DNA of 37,205 nt from a virus: positions 1 through 37,205 of IMG/VR virus record IMGVR_UViG_3300044631_002046. One strand, written 5' to 3'. The notes under the pieces are model-generated. The model saw nothing but the letters and a program-made list of their open reading frames with translations, made no database searches and was not told where the DNA came from. Below are positions 20,966 through 29,790 of this stretch, in pieces (position 1 is the stretch's first letter; each line of letters begins with the position of its first letter). The translations under genes were made by a program, and so were the position numbers.

Positions 20966-22339
20966 TTAAAATTTAAATCCAGAAAATTTACTTGTTTTTT
21001 CTTCATCATTACTATACTCTTCTTCTTGTCCAGAGTCAAGTATATCTTTTTGAGCACTTTGCTCAACGTCGTAAAGACGCATCTTTGCCCTATCAATCCC
21101 AACAACAAATCTTTTATTCATTGTTGGGTCATTATATCTGTTCTTTAATTGCTTCACCATAATCTGACCAAGTTGCTCTAATTCTTCTGTCGAGATAAGA
21201 GCAAACATAAGATCAGCAGTAGCAGGCAACCCAAAACTTTCAGAAGTATCAGTAAGCTCAACATCAGAATTTCCGTAACCAGAACGAGTAGTTTGAGTGG
21301 CAGAGACAATTGGTACGTTAGTTTCAACTGCTAATCCACGAAGTTCTTCAGCAATTGCTTTAATATAAGTATATGAATTGATGGAACTATTTGCCTTATG
21401 CCTAGAAGAAGCACAAATATTCAAATAATCAACAAAGATAATATCAGGTTTAAATGATTTTTTAAGTGACAACTCATTCAAAAGTGCTCGGAAGTGTCCT
21501 GCGTGTGCGGAAGCAGTTGGATACTCTTTAATAATAAGAGTTCCTTGACTTTTTTTACTAATATTATTCACTTTAGATTCAAACATCACTTTAGGAAGTG
21601 ATTGGATATCTTGAATATTCACGTTCAAAAGATTTGAGTCAATACGTTCCGCAATCCTCTCTTCAGCCATCTCCAAAGTAATATACAATACATTCTTACC
21701 TTGAAGCAGAACAGAAGCAGCAACGTGACACATAAAGAGGGACTTACCCACACCAGTGCCTGCAAGAGCAATATTGAGAGTTTTATTAGGAAGTCCACCT
21801 TTTGTAACTTTGTTGAAGAATTCCAAATCGAAAGGAATTTTGTCCTCACGTTGGTGGTAGAACTCATATCGTTTTTCCGAGTCCTTAAAATAATCGTGTC
21901 CAATGTTATTATCGAAAGAGACTGCTAGAGCATCCGATAGAATACTTGGAATTGCATCTCGATTTTTCTTTTCATCTTGACCATCTGCAATCTTAATAGA
22001 TTCCATAAGTGCAAGGTATATAGCACGGTCTCTACACCATTTCTCAGTAGTATCTACCAACCACTTGTAGTCAACATCATTATTATCCAACTTAGACACA
22101 TACTCACAAATAGTTTTGTATGTGTCTTCGGTAATATCAGTACGTTTTTCAGTTTCAATAAGGACAACTTCTTTGGTTGCAAGTTTTTCGTAAGCAACAA
22201 TAAACTTACAAATCTCCTCAAAAACTACTTTCTCATGCAAGTTTTCAAAATATTCATTTTTAATAAAAGGAAGAACTTTTCTACAATAGTCATTGTTGAA
22301 AAGAAGATTCCTAAGAATAGTAGTTTCGACTTTTTCCAT
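20966..22339 (-). CDS. 41: Replicative DNA helicase (T4 gp41-like)
   Basis: This hexameric helicase unwinds DNA 5' to 3' and loads the primase. The 457-residue product has a DnaB-type C-terminal RecA core: Walker A in ALAGTGVGKSLFMCH (near residue 190), Walker B in DIIFVDYLNIC, and a later SATQTTRSGY sensor motif. The N-terminal third is helical. Length is close to T4 gp41 (475). The ATG at 22339 overlaps the uvsX stop (TAATG) with GGAGG upstream. Confidence 0.95.
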   Translation of the reverse strand: MEKVETTILRNLLFNNDYCRKVLPFIKNEYFENLHEKVVFEEICKFIVAYEKLATKEVVLIETEKRTDITEDTYKTICEYVSKLDNNDVDYKWLVDTTEKWCRDRAIYLALMESIKIADGQDEKKNRDAIPSILSDALAVSFDNNIGHDYFKDSEKRYEFYHQREDKIPFDLEFFNKVTKGGLPNKTLNIALAGTGVGKSLFMCHVAASVLLQGKNVLYITLEMAEERIAERIDSNLLNVNIQDIQSLPKVMFESKVNNISKKSQGTLIIKEYPTASAHAGHFRALLNELSLKKSFKPDIIFVDYLNICASSRHKANSSINSYTYIKAIAEELRGLAVETNVPIVSATQTTRSGYGNSDVELTDTSESFGLPATADLMFALISTEELEQLGQIMVKQLKNRYNDPTMNKRFVVGIDRAKMRLYDVEQSAQKDILDSGQEEEYSNDEEKTSKFSGFKF

Positions 22340-23346
22340 TAACCTCCGTATGAAAACTCTTTCTTTGCTGCCTCATCAAGTGCTTGCATTACTTCACCAG
22401 TAAAATATTTCTCTGGATTCTCCATAATGGTCTTACCATATTGAGAAGTTCCATCAGGAACTTGATACCTAGTACCAGACTTTTCAAATATACCATACTT
22501 CTCAGCAAGGTCAAGAAGACCATAATACTTATCAAGTCCACGTTCATCATAGTAAAGACGAACTTCTACAGTTTTATTCTCTTTACTCAAACGAGACTTG
22601 TGGGTAGTTGCTTTAATGATATTGCCAACTACTTCTGTTCCATCCTTTTCTTTTTTCTTAGAAAGATAGATGATGGTGGATGCTGCGTACTTAAGACCAG
22701 AACCCCCACTCATTTCTTTCATTGGAACATAGGAACCAACAACATCATAAGTATGATTAGTAACAATCATTGGAATCTTTGCCTGCCCCAATTTCAAGGT
22801 TAGCATCCTAAAGGCACCTTTGACAAGTTGGGATTTAGTCATATCACGAACTTGCTTGTCATCCAAAGCATCTTGAATTTCCTTTTCTGTAGAAAGCATA
22901 CCAAGAGAATCAAGAACAAACATACAAGGTTTACGTTCACCCTCTTTCTTTTTGAGATACAAATCTACCGATCGAAGTGCCTTTGAACGGAACTCCTCAA
23001 TAGTCACCACGTTTACAACAACTACTCTACTGGTATCAAGACCCCTACTTGCAAGAAGGGATTTAGTTATAGCAGCCTCAGTATCAAAGTAGAGGCAATA
23101 ACCATCGGGATTATTATCAAGGAAATTCTTAACCACAGCGAGAGAAAAGAAAGTCTTTCCAGTACTAGACTCTCCAGCAATAGCAGTAATCTTATTCCCA
23201 GATACACCACCAAGTACACTACCTGAAACCAGTGCATTAAAAATGAATGAACCCGTGTCAACATAAGTCTCTGTTTCATCAATATCAGAGGCAAGTTGAG
23301 TGTATTCGCCTCCAATTTCTTTTACAATATCTTTAAGAAAATCCAT
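22339..23346 (-). CDS. uvsX: UvsX recombinase (RecA-like)
   Basis: It forms filaments on single-stranded DNA and performs strand exchange for recombination-dependent replication, with UvsY as mediator. The 335-residue product has Walker A GESSTGKT (near residue 60), a strand CLYFDTEAA with the conserved acidic residue, Walker B in [11 protein letters not shown], and [15 protein letters not shown]. It is shorter than T4 UvsX (391). I chose the ATG at 23346, overlapping the previous stop as TGATG, rather than a TTG one codon earlier. Confidence 0.95.
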   Translation of the reverse strand: MDFLKDIVKEIGGEYTQLASDIDETETYVDTGSFIFNALVSGSVLGGVSGNKITAIAGESSTGKTFFSLAVVKNFLDNNPDGYCLYFDTEAAITKSLLASRGLDTSRVVVVNVVTIEEFRSKALRSVDLYLKKKEGERKPCMFVLDSLGMLSTEKEIQDALDDKQVRDMTKSQLVKGAFRMLTLKLGQAKIPMIVTNHTYDVVGSYVPMKEMSGGSGLKYAASTIIYLSKKKEKDGTEVVGNIIKATTHKSRLSKENKTVEVRLYYDERGLDKYYGLLDLAEKYGIFEKSGTRYQVPDGTSQYGKTIMENPEKYFTGEVMQALDEAAKKEFSYGG

Positions 23347-23510
23347 CAAGCTACCATCCCATATTCTTCACGTAAGATTTTTTTATAAGGAAGTCCCTGT
23401 TCTTTTAGTTCCTTCACAAGTTTAAGTTTTTGATATAGTGCAGTGTCTCCACCAAGAGACATTGCTCTTACAATTGTATTCAGTTCTTCGTCGTTAATAG
23501 GCAAATCCAT
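23346..23510 (-). CDS. 54-residue protein between DNA polymerase and uvsX
   Basis: The product starts [20 protein letters not shown], then has [20 protein letters not shown] and [11 protein letters not shown]. It is helical and charged with no catalytic motif. The ATG overlaps the gp43 stop (TGATG) and its own stop overlaps the uvsX ATG the same way. I recall a gene of this type in this place in many T4-like cyanophages. Its constant position suggests a replication or recombination accessory role. Confidence 0.72.
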   Translation of the reverse strand: MDLPINDEELNTIVRAMSLGGDTALYQKLKLVKELKEQGLPYKKILREEYGMVA

Positions 23511-26008
23511 CAGGCAAAAAATGATTCTAGAGTAATTGTTTTTTCGACTTTCCAACCAATTGCATCAAGGATAACCCTCATAGGTTCCAAGAATGCTTTG
23601 TTGAATTGTAGTTCATAGTCGATGTATTTGTCCAATCCCAGTTCTTTGGGGAACTCTTGAATGTAAGAAATTACATTCTCTCGGATTGGATTGGGAAGTT
23701 TTAGATAACAAAATTTAATTTTTTCACCATTCTGAATTGCTGCATACTTTTTATCAAGTTTCTTTTCCTTAATAAAATGATTATACAGAAGAGCACCACG
23801 AACGTGAATGGGAGTTCCCTTTCCGTAAATTGTTGCGTGTGCTTTATGCTTTACCACATCAGAAACAGTTCTTGGAAATGATATTTCTTCCACAGAACGA
23901 TTAGTAAACTCTCTCCGAGACTGTTCAATATAATCAATCATATCATCTTCAGTCTTAGTCATAATAATTTTGAGAGCATCCTTAATCATCTGACGACAAG
24001 GAGCAGGAGTAGAAGACTTAACTGCTTCCAGTCCCATAATCTTTAATTTTGGTTGTTCGTATCGAACACCTTCACTATCCCAAACATTAAGAATGTATCG
24101 TTTCTTGGCAGTCCAGATTCCACGGTCAGCAATGTTCTCCCGTTTCATCTGCATCTTTTGCTCATAAGCATTCACATAGTCCGCCAATTCTTGATAAGCA
24201 CTTTCAATATAAGGCTCAAGTTCCATTTTACACAACTTGTCAAGGAACGAGACAACTTTCTCACGAGTCTCCTCTCTTCCCTTGTATACACATTTAACCA
24301 AAGGACCCATATTAAGATAAATGGAATCAGTATCAGAAGCAATGACATAATCTACGTTTTCAGTTTTCAACACCTTATTTAGATACTTGTTCATCTTACC
24401 CTCAATCCAACGAATTGAGACTTGCCCAGACAAAGTAATTGCCTCAGCATTTGCTAGTTTATAGTATCTAAAGTATTGGTTTCCGATGGCACCATAAGCA
24501 GAGTTCAGAGAAATCTTCTTTGCCATCTGAATATTATTGCAACGAGCAATCTCTTTTTCCAATTCTTTGGTTGGAGTCTTCTGATATTCTTTCTTTGCCT
24601 CAATCATCTTCTTTTTGAAGATAACTCGGTCCCCATACATTTTTTCCATTAACTCTGGAAGAAATCCTTTCACATCCTTACGATACATTGCACCGTTAGC
24701 ACAGACTGCATAATCTTTATACAGTTCAAAATTTATTTGTTCTTCAAGGATTCTATCAACAGTTGCTTGTGGATGTTTCTCGTTGAGGAGTGTCTCTGGA
24801 GAAATATTGTACTGCATAATAAGATGGGGATACAGAGAATTAAGGTCAAAACTGACCACCCAATCATATATCCCAGGAATCGGTTCCTTAACATATGCCC
24901 CCGCATATTTTTCATCTTTTGATGATTTATCTTTTGGAGGAATAACAATGTTGCGTTTCTTAAGATAATTATAAATGATGGCATCCCAAGTTCTTACCTG
25001 AAAAAACACATCATTATAATTAACCTTAGCATCGTATGCCATAGTAAGGCATAACTCAATAAGTTTCATCTTGTCTTCCAATTGGTCAACAAGTTCAACG
25101 TCTTTGATGTTGTAGTCTACAAACTTTTGCCAGTCTTTCGTATAAAAATCCTTAAAGGTTTCAAACTCAGAGTGGTCTAGTTTTTTCTGTCCCAGTTCCA
25201 CATTTGCAATATGGTCAAGACGATATGACTCTTGATTTGTATAAGTAAACTTTTTATACAAATCAAGATAGTCAATCACAGAAACCCCCGCAATTTCGTA
25301 AGAGATTTGTTCTCTTCCCTGAATCACAAGTTCTTTCCTGCGGATATTACCCCAAGGAGAAAGACGACGTGCTTCCTTATCTCCAAGAATCCGTTCAATA
25401 CGTCCAGCAATATATGGGATATCATACAACTCACAGTTCCATCCAGTAATAGCATCTGGAGTATTCTGTTGCCAGAATGCAAGGAATCGGTGAATCAAAT
25501 CAATTTCATCAGAACACTTTACATATGCAAGGTCTTTGCGAGTATTATTATACTCTCTAGAATTTGCAAAACAGATAATCTGCTTTGTTGCATAGTTCTG
25601 AAGGGTAATTGTAAGAATTTCTTCCGCACAATCAAAGACATTTGGGAATCCACTTTCAGCAGAAACCTCGATGTCAATTGTAAATAATCTGATTTTTGAA
25701 ATATCAAATTTTATTTCTTCTTCTGGATATTTGTCAGAAATATACTGTGCTTTATAGTTGTCATTGCCATAGACAACAAATCCCTCAACCTTAGAATATT
25801 TTTCTAGAAATTCTCTACACTCTGAAATTTTTCCAGGTTGAATAGGTTCTACTGGATATCCATCCAACGTTCTATATTTTGTTTTTTTCTTTGAAGGTAC
25901 AAATAAAGTAGGTTGATAATCTTCTTCTATTTGAAAGTATTCACCGTTGTCATAACCACGGACCAACATTTTATTAAATTTTTCATAGACGTTGGTGTAA
26001 AATCTCAT
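23510..26008 (-). CDS. 43: DNA polymerase, family B (T4 gp43-like)
   Basis: Replicative polymerase with proofreading. The 832-residue protein is shorter than T4 gp43 (898). Exonuclease motifs are FTIDIEVS (Asp and Glu, near residue 108), GWNCELYDIPY and YNIKDVELVDQ. Polymerase motifs are DLNSLYPHLI (A), KISLNSAYGAIG (B) and ASDTDSIYLN (C, catalytic Asp pair). It ends in a short hydrophobic ESFFA tail that may bind the clamp. The start overlaps the previous stop as ATGA. No intein or intron is seen. Confidence 0.97.
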   Translation of the reverse strand: MRFYTNVYEKFNKMLVRGYDNGEYFQIEEDYQPTLFVPSKKKTKYRTLDGYPVEPIQPGKISECREFLEKYSKVEGFVVYGNDNYKAQYISDKYPEEEIKFDISKIRLFTIDIEVSAESGFPNVFDCAEEILTITLQNYATKQIICFANSREYNNTRKDLAYVKCSDEIDLIHRFLAFWQQNTPDAITGWNCELYDIPYIAGRIERILGDKEARRLSPWGNIRRKELVIQGREQISYEIAGVSVIDYLDLYKKFTYTNQESYRLDHIANVELGQKKLDHSEFETFKDFYTKDWQKFVDYNIKDVELVDQLEDKMKLIELCLTMAYDAKVNYNDVFFQVRTWDAIIYNYLKKRNIVIPPKDKSSKDEKYAGAYVKEPIPGIYDWVVSFDLNSLYPHLIMQYNISPETLLNEKHPQATVDRILEEQINFELYKDYAVCANGAMYRKDVKGFLPELMEKMYGDRVIFKKKMIEAKKEYQKTPTKELEKEIARCNNIQMAKKISLNSAYGAIGNQYFRYYKLANAEAITLSGQVSIRWIEGKMNKYLNKVLKTENVDYVIASDTDSIYLNMGPLVKCVYKGREETREKVVSFLDKLCKMELEPYIESAYQELADYVNAYEQKMQMKRENIADRGIWTAKKRYILNVWDSEGVRYEQPKLKIMGLEAVKSSTPAPCRQMIKDALKIIMTKTEDDMIDYIEQSRREFTNRSVEEISFPRTVSDVVKHKAHATIYGKGTPIHVRGALLYNHFIKEKKLDKKYAAIQNGEKIKFCYLKLPNPIRENVISYIQEFPKELGLDKYIDYELQFNKAFLEPMRVILDAIGWKVEKTITLESFFA

Positions 26009-26232
26009 TGTGTAAGTTCTAAATATTCGTCAAGCAAAGTTTGTTTAGGTTCAATTAGTGTCAGAATCTTATCCGAACTAATCATCAATTGGTCGGCATC
26101 TGTATAGTCTCCTATCCATGGAGATAATTTTTCACCTTCAGACACAACAAAGGGATTTGTAAGTTTACAATCTGGTTGTCCCAAGTCCACAACTAGTTCT
26201 TCAATTTCAGATATCAGGAATGTATTGTTCAT
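26005..26232 (-). CDS. Small beta-type protein, paralogue of two others in the window
   Basis: The 75-residue product starts MNNTFLISEIEELVVDLGQP, then has CKLTNPFVV, LSPWIGDYTDADQLMISSDK and ILTLIEP. The pattern (strand with Glu/Asp, L-x-N-P, P-W, D-D/A-D, then I-x-x-I-x-T-x-x-E-P) matches the genes at 26207 and 34041, so these look like three copies of one family. The ATG at 26232 is inside the 3' end of the upstream gene. A longer frame to 26268 is non-conserved. Its stop overlaps the gp43 start. Function unknown; an Sm-like fold is possible. Confidence 0.65.
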   Translation of the reverse strand: MNNTFLISEIEELVVDLGQPDCKLTNPFVVSEGEKLSPWIGDYTDADQLMISSDKILTLIEPKQTLLDEYLELTQ

Positions 26233-26560
26233 TAAGAGAATTAACATTATTGTTTTGTTCGTTTCCATTCATTCGTTCCTCATAAGATTTTTTTACCATT
26301 TCTACTGGTTCCACTATAGTCACAATCCAGTCCTTTTTTACTGGAATATTTGTATCAAAAGATAAAGGCATCCAAGGATAAAAGGCAATTTTATACTCAT
26401 GCTCCTTTTCATTCTCAAGTAGAGTTTGTGGGGAAATCAATTTAACAACAACTGGATTTGAAAAAATTAAAGAAATTAAATTCCCTTCGTCATCAACTAA
26501 TTCCTTAATATCTGCTACTACATCTTCACCAGATTTAAGTACAGCAAGTTTAATAGTCAT
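26207..26560 (-). CDS. Small protein of the K-x-SGE family upstream of gp43
   Basis: The 117-residue product begins MTIKLAVLKSGEDVVADIKE, then has LIFSNPVVVKLISP, a charged loop, IAFYPWMPLSF, KDWIVTIVEPVEMVKKSYEE, and an Asn-rich tail. The LK-SGE-VVADI, NPVVV, PWMP and VTIVEP landmarks match a small beta-strand family common in T4-like cyanophages beside gp43 (from memory). The ATG at 26560 was chosen over a TTG-started extension. A near-consensus sigma-70 promoter lies upstream, so it starts the polymerase operon. Confidence 0.72.
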   Translation of the reverse strand: MTIKLAVLKSGEDVVADIKELVDDEGNLISLIFSNPVVVKLISPQTLLENEKEHEYKIAFYPWMPLSFDTNIPVKKDWIVTIVEPVEMVKKSYEERMNGNEQNNNVNSLNEQYIPDI

Positions 26561-26581
26561 ATTTGTCAAGTACCTCAAAAA

Positions 26582-26610
26582 ATTATAGCAAGAAAAAAGG
26601 GGGAAGTCAA
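26582..26610 (-). promoter_or_regulatory. Near-consensus sigma-70 promoter of the gp43 operon
   Basis: On the minus strand, TTGACT (26605-26610), a 17-base spacer, then TATAAT (26582-26587) lies just upstream of the 26560 start. The spacer is the T-run of the hsp20 terminator and the -35 box is in its hairpin, so the two signals are merged. The host RNA polymerase should read it early. Confidence 0.85.
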
Positions 26611-26633
26611 CTGGATTTTGCCAGTTGTTCCCC
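26593..26633 (-). terminator. Terminator after hsp20, overlapping a promoter
   Basis: Arms GGGGAA-CAACTGG and CCAGTTG-(AC)-TTCCCC form a long stem with a two-base bulge and a CAAAAT loop (26600-26633), followed by six Ts. It lies 25 bases after the hsp20 stop. Confidence 0.85.
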
Positions 26634-26657
26634 TGCGCCGACGATATTCAATATTAT

Positions 26658-27098
26658 TTATAAGTAGTCTTTACGTGTATGATGCTCTGGAACTATTTTA
26701 CCAAGTTTAATCATTAACAATCCATCTTCGAATGCAACCTCTCGTACTTCCGTGTCGTCTGATAGTGTCCATGCTCTCTTGAAACTTCTTTGAGCCAATC
26801 CCTTATGGACGTATTGGGTATCAGACTCCCTATCTTCCTTTTGCCCTTCGATAAAAAGTTTTCCATACTCTGTGTATACATGGACTTCCTCCTTTTTAAA
26901 TCCAGCAAGTGCAAGTTCAAGTCTTGATTCTACATTGCTTACTTGAACAAGGTTATATGGGGGATAGTTAGAAGTTGTTTCATGAAGATGAAACAGACGA
27001 TCAAAATATTCATCCATTCCAATGCTATTGCGGGTAATTCTTTCCATCAAGGCAGGAAGATCCGCAGCAGTAAACCGTGATGTTGCAAGGTTAGTCAT
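26658..27098 (-). CDS. hsp20: Small heat-shock protein, Hsp20/alpha-crystallin family
   Basis: An ATP-independent chaperone, common in T4-like cyanophages beside gp43 and perhaps acting on capsid or photosynthetic proteins. The 146-residue product has an N-terminal region with FDRLFHL, then an alpha-crystallin domain with YNLVQVSNVESRLELALAGF, GKLFIEGQKED, an RSFKRAWTLSDDTEV strand and FEDGLLMIKLGK. The C-terminal I-x-I motif is not obvious (KIVPEHH). The ATG at 27098 has AAGGAG eight bases upstream. A TATAAATA octamer overlaps its stop codon, probably by chance. Confidence 0.93.
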   Translation of the reverse strand: MTNLATSRFTAADLPALMERITRNSIGMDEYFDRLFHLHETTSNYPPYNLVQVSNVESRLELALAGFKKEEVHVYTEYGKLFIEGQKEDRESDTQYVHKGLAQRSFKRAWTLSDDTEVREVAFEDGLLMIKLGKIVPEHHTRKDYL

Positions 27099-27155
27099 TA
27101 TAGTAGCTCCTTTAAAAGCGAGTTTGTGTTTTGTGGACCCATTCGGCATCCCACA

Positions 27156-27161
27156 ATTATA
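27156..27161 (-). promoter_or_regulatory. Possible -10 box of an hsp20 promoter
   Basis: TATAAT on the minus strand lies 57 bases upstream of the hsp20 ATG, just after the terminator at 27176-27206. The -35 region is only T-rich, so the promoter is uncertain, but the terminator upstream means hsp20 needs its own start. Confidence 0.4.
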
Positions 27162-27175
27162 TATCGCAAAAGCAT

Positions 27176-27206
27176 AAAAAAGGGAGGTTCGGACCTCCCT
27201 AAAAAA
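27176..27206 (-). terminator. Strong, possibly bidirectional terminator after regA
   Basis: AGGGAGGT and ACCTCCCT (27181-27200) form an 8-bp stem with a four-base loop, flanked by A-runs and T-runs on both sides. It begins at the regA stop and ends the gp45-regA transcript. Confidence 0.93.
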
Positions 27207-27650
27207 TTATTCGGTTTCTTCTTCCCCTCTCTTTTTCTTTGCACCAATATTATATTTTGTTTCCAAAATCCAATCACCTTTATCTTTAAAAGATAAAACT
27301 TTAATTTGATTCAATGGTGCAATATCAGAGATTTTACTAACATCAACTACAGTAATCAATCCCCAATCTGCCAATAACTGCGTAATTCTGTTCCTTCTTT
27401 GAACATCATTCACAGTCAAATTTGCTGGTTTACCATCCAAAGCAAATAGTTCTTTAAAATGAACAAGATAATACTTACCTTGCTTATGAAGAATATGACA
27501 AGACTGATAGATTTTCTTTTCTTTGCGAGATGCTACTCCAATACGGGTCAAAGTCTCACGAACTTTCAAAAAGTCATCAGGTTCATTAAGAATAACTTCC
27601 ACCATTTGGTCCGAAGACCACTTCACTTCGGGCTCCTGCACGACACTCAT
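27207..27650 (-). CDS. regA: RegA translational repressor
   Basis: RegA binds the start regions of early phage mRNAs, including its own, and represses their translation. The 147-residue product contains the family core VILNEPDDFLKVRETLTRIG, KEKKIYQSCHILHKQGKYY and LVHFKELFALDG, followed by a longer C-terminus (NRITQLLADWGLITVV and a charged GAKKKRGEEETE tail). T4 RegA is 122 residues. Its start overlaps the gp62 stop (ATGA) and it ends at a strong terminator, matching its T4 position after the clamp loader. Confidence 0.93.
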   Translation of the reverse strand: MSVVQEPEVKWSSDQMVEVILNEPDDFLKVRETLTRIGVASRKEKKIYQSCHILHKQGKYYLVHFKELFALDGKPANLTVNDVQRRNRITQLLADWGLITVVDVSKISDIAPLNQIKVLSFKDKGDWILETKYNIGAKKKRGEEETE

Positions 27651-28033
27651 TTTTTTCCTCCAACATCAAGTTTTTGTTTAATAAAATTAATTTGTTCTTT
27701 ACTAAGAATTTTCAAAGCTTGCTCTGCCTTTTCATTACTATATCCATAGTAAGATTTGACATATTCAATATCTTTGATTTTCTCTTTTTTGACCCAAGGA
27801 GAATATCTCTTCTTGATTCTGATTATATTTATATAAAAATCATATTGAAGTTTCTTGTTCAGTCTATGATTTATATTCATTTCATTTGCATACATTATGC
27901 AATCAATATGCCCAGACAAGCATTTGTTAATAATATATGGAGGATATTCCTTCTCCAAAGAAAGATCTTCATCTAAAATATTATCTTTTGTTTGGTTAAT
28001 ACTGCTCAACCAGTCCTTCAAATCGATACTCAT
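27647..28033 (-). CDS. 62: Sliding-clamp loader small subunit (T4 gp62-like)
   Basis: This partners gp44 in loading the clamp. The 128-residue product starts MSIDLKDWLSSINQTKDNIL, then has EKEYPPYIINKCLSGHIDCI, NHRLNKKLQYDFYIN and KKRYSPWVKK. That order (YPPYIINK, D-x-x-x-x-A-NEMN, LQYDF, R-x-x-W) is typical of gp62. It is shorter than T4 gp62 (187). The start overlaps the gp44 stop and its stop overlaps regA, all by ATGA. Confidence 0.9.
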   Translation of the reverse strand: MSIDLKDWLSSINQTKDNILDEDLSLEKEYPPYIINKCLSGHIDCIMYANEMNINHRLNKKLQYDFYINIIRIKKRYSPWVKKEKIKDIEYVKSYYGYSNEKAEQALKILSKEQINFIKQKLDVGGKK

Positions 28034-28974
28034 TTAAACTTGCACTCCACCATAATTTCTGTGAGTGCTGCCAGCAGGTTTATTTCTTGGTCTGCCACAA
28101 ATGCTGCTTGATACTGATACTTAGCAACAATGAGGACGGCAGCAGCAATAGAAGGACCATCAAGGGTTTCATAACAAGCATCGTAAACACGACGCAAAAG
28201 TACCCCAGAATCATTGTCCAAATTACTAACGACCCACTTACGTACCTCAGAAAAGTTTTTTTCCTTAAGATGTTTAATAAGGTCATCTGTCTTTACCTCC
28301 CCAAAAGACGCAAGAATCCCCGTGTCAATTTCACCACCCACCGAATATCGTTGGCACTCGTTAAGGACCCTTCTCCAGTCTGGGAAGTGTTTATTAATGA
28401 GTTCTGCAAGGACTTTTGGATCGTACTTGATTTGTTCCAGTTCAAGTACTTGCTGTAGTCTTTTAAAGAATTGTCCTGCAATTTGTGGTCGTTGTCTTCC
28501 TTGAATGGAAAACTCCACAACGGCACAACGGGAATGGAGTGGTTCAATGATTTTGTTTTTGTAGTTGCAGGTAAAGATAAATCTGCAGTTTCCACTAAAT
28601 TCCTCAATAGACGCCCGTAAGAGGAGTTGTACATCTGCGGTCGTATTATCTGCCTCATCAATGATGATGACTTTGTGTTTAGCAGTTGACGAAAGTGAGA
28701 CGGTCGAAGCGAAGTTCTTCGCATTGTTTCTGACAGTATCGAGGAATCTACCTTCGTCGGATCCATTGATGACATAAAAATCAGCTCCCAATTCATTACA
28801 AAGTGCCTTTGCTACTGTTGTTTTTCCACAACCAGCAGGACCTGTAAGAAGCAAATTTGGCACTTCTCCCTTATTTAGAAAGTCACTAAAGGTTTTCTTA
28901 ATATTCTCTGGGAGAATACACTCTTCAATTGTCTTGGGTCGATACTTTTCGACCCACAAAAAATCACCACGCAT
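28030..28974 (-). CDS. 44: Sliding-clamp loader large subunit (T4 gp44-like), AAA+ ATPase
   Basis: The 314-residue AAA+ protein opens the gp45 clamp and places it on primed DNA. It begins MRGDFLWVEKYRPKTIEECI, with Walker A TGPAGCGKTT (near residue 45), Walker B VIIIDEADN, sensor-type FIFTCNYKNKI and the SRC-like HSRC. Length is close to T4 gp44 (319). It lies two bases after a small gene downstream of gp45 and overlaps gp62. Confidence 0.96.
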   Translation of the reverse strand: MRGDFLWVEKYRPKTIEECILPENIKKTFSDFLNKGEVPNLLLTGPAGCGKTTVAKALCNELGADFYVINGSDEGRFLDTVRNNAKNFASTVSLSSTAKHKVIIIDEADNTTADVQLLLRASIEEFSGNCRFIFTCNYKNKIIEPLHSRCAVVEFSIQGRQRPQIAGQFFKRLQQVLELEQIKYDPKVLAELINKHFPDWRRVLNECQRYSVGGEIDTGILASFGEVKTDDLIKHLKEKNFSEVRKWVVSNLDNDSGVLLRRVYDACYETLDGPSIAAAVLIVAKYQYQAAFVADQEINLLAALTEIMVECKFK

Positions 28975-28976
28975 AA

Positions 28977-29126
28977 TTAAGAAATAGGTTGAGGTCCACC
29001 AATAATAATAGCAGAAGGAATCTGAGCTTGGGCAATATGTTTTGCCTGTGATTGACTATCTGCATCAACAATTACTTCCAGGTATCGGTTATCACCTGGA
29101 AGTTTATATTTAACTTTATATCTCAT
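28977..29126 (-). CDS. 49-residue protein between the clamp and clamp-loader genes
   Basis: The product starts MRYKVKYKLPGDNRYLEVIV, then has DADSQSQAKHIAQAQIPSA and IIIGGPQPIS. The beta-alpha-beta pattern with DADSxxQAKHIA suggests a small compact domain. The ATG overlaps the gp45 stop (ATGA) and it fills the space to gp44. I recall a similar protein in this position in cyanophages; function unknown. It is too short to be found by length filters but well placed and protein-like. Confidence 0.7.
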   Translation of the reverse strand: MRYKVKYKLPGDNRYLEVIVDADSQSQAKHIAQAQIPSAIIIGGPQPIS

Positions 29127-29788
29127 TCAAAAGAAGAATCTGGTTCTAACGCAATATAGTAATTAAGATTATACCTTTCATTAGTAAACTTAGAGAGTAA
29201 TTTTTTAGAAACAACTACATCATATGTTCCTGGAATAATTTTAATATTTTCTACCTTAAAATTAAATACGAAATTATTTTTCGTTTCTCCAACATCAATA
29301 GAGAATTCATTAGATGTATCATTTTTCTTATCTCGAACTAGCAAACGAATAACTCCATCTTCACCAACAGCAGAAAGGTCAGGAAGTTGGTACACTGCTG
29401 CTGCTTTGATGAGTTTATCCAATTGAGAGTGCTCCAGTTGGAAACAAACATCTTGAGTTGGAAGTTCTAGTTCTTTTTCAGGTGGAGTTACAATAACTTC
29501 AGGGTCTGCAAAGAAATATTTTACTTTTCTTTTTCCCTCACTGATTACAATGTATGAATTATTTTCAAAATTCAAATCTGGGTCTTGGTGAAGACCCAAT
29601 CCATTCAGAAATTGATTGAGATCATAAATTGCAAAATCTTTTGGGAAAGTTTCATTGACAGTTGCTTCTGCTAGAATATTTTTCATTACAGAAATAGTTC
29701 TAAGTTTAGAACCAGATTTTACCAAAATCGATTGGTTAATAGAAGCAAAGTTTTTAAGTACGTTAATAGTTTCAGAGGAAAGTTTCAT
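29123..29788 (-). CDS. 45: Sliding clamp (T4 gp45-like)
   Basis: The trimeric ring tethers gp43 to DNA and, in T4, also activates late transcription with gp55 and gp33. The 221-residue product (T4 gp45 is 228) starts MKLSSETINVLKNFASIN and has repeated clamp-fold strands, with FAIYDLNQFLNGLGL and later SQLDKLIKAAAVYQLPDLSA, ending YNLNYYIALEPDS. I chose the ATG at 29788 over an in-frame TTG at 29794. It is coupled to the next small gene through ATGA. Confidence 0.95.
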   Translation of the reverse strand: MKLSSETINVLKNFASINQSILVKSGSKLRTISVMKNILAEATVNETFPKDFAIYDLNQFLNGLGLHQDPDLNFENNSYIVISEGKRKVKYFFADPEVIVTPPEKELELPTQDVCFQLEHSQLDKLIKAAAVYQLPDLSAVGEDGVIRLLVRDKKNDTSNEFSIDVGETKNNFVFNFKVENIKIIPGTYDVVVSKKLLSKFTNERYNLNYYIALEPDSSFE

Positions 29789-29790
29789 AA

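Noticed and set aside
26655-26662. TATAAATA overlapping the hsp20 stop
   Set aside because: The next start codon is 94 bases away and a strong terminator and sigma-70 promoter lie between, so a late promoter here is unlikely.
27102-27179. 25-codon frame upstream of hsp20
   Set aside because: It is in the promoter region, lacks a Shine-Dalgarno and has no protein-like pattern.
28293-28796. 167-codon open frame inside gp44
   Set aside because: It is fully covered by the AAA+ frame of gp44, whose Walker and SRC motifs are intact, and has a composition typical of an out-of-phase reading.
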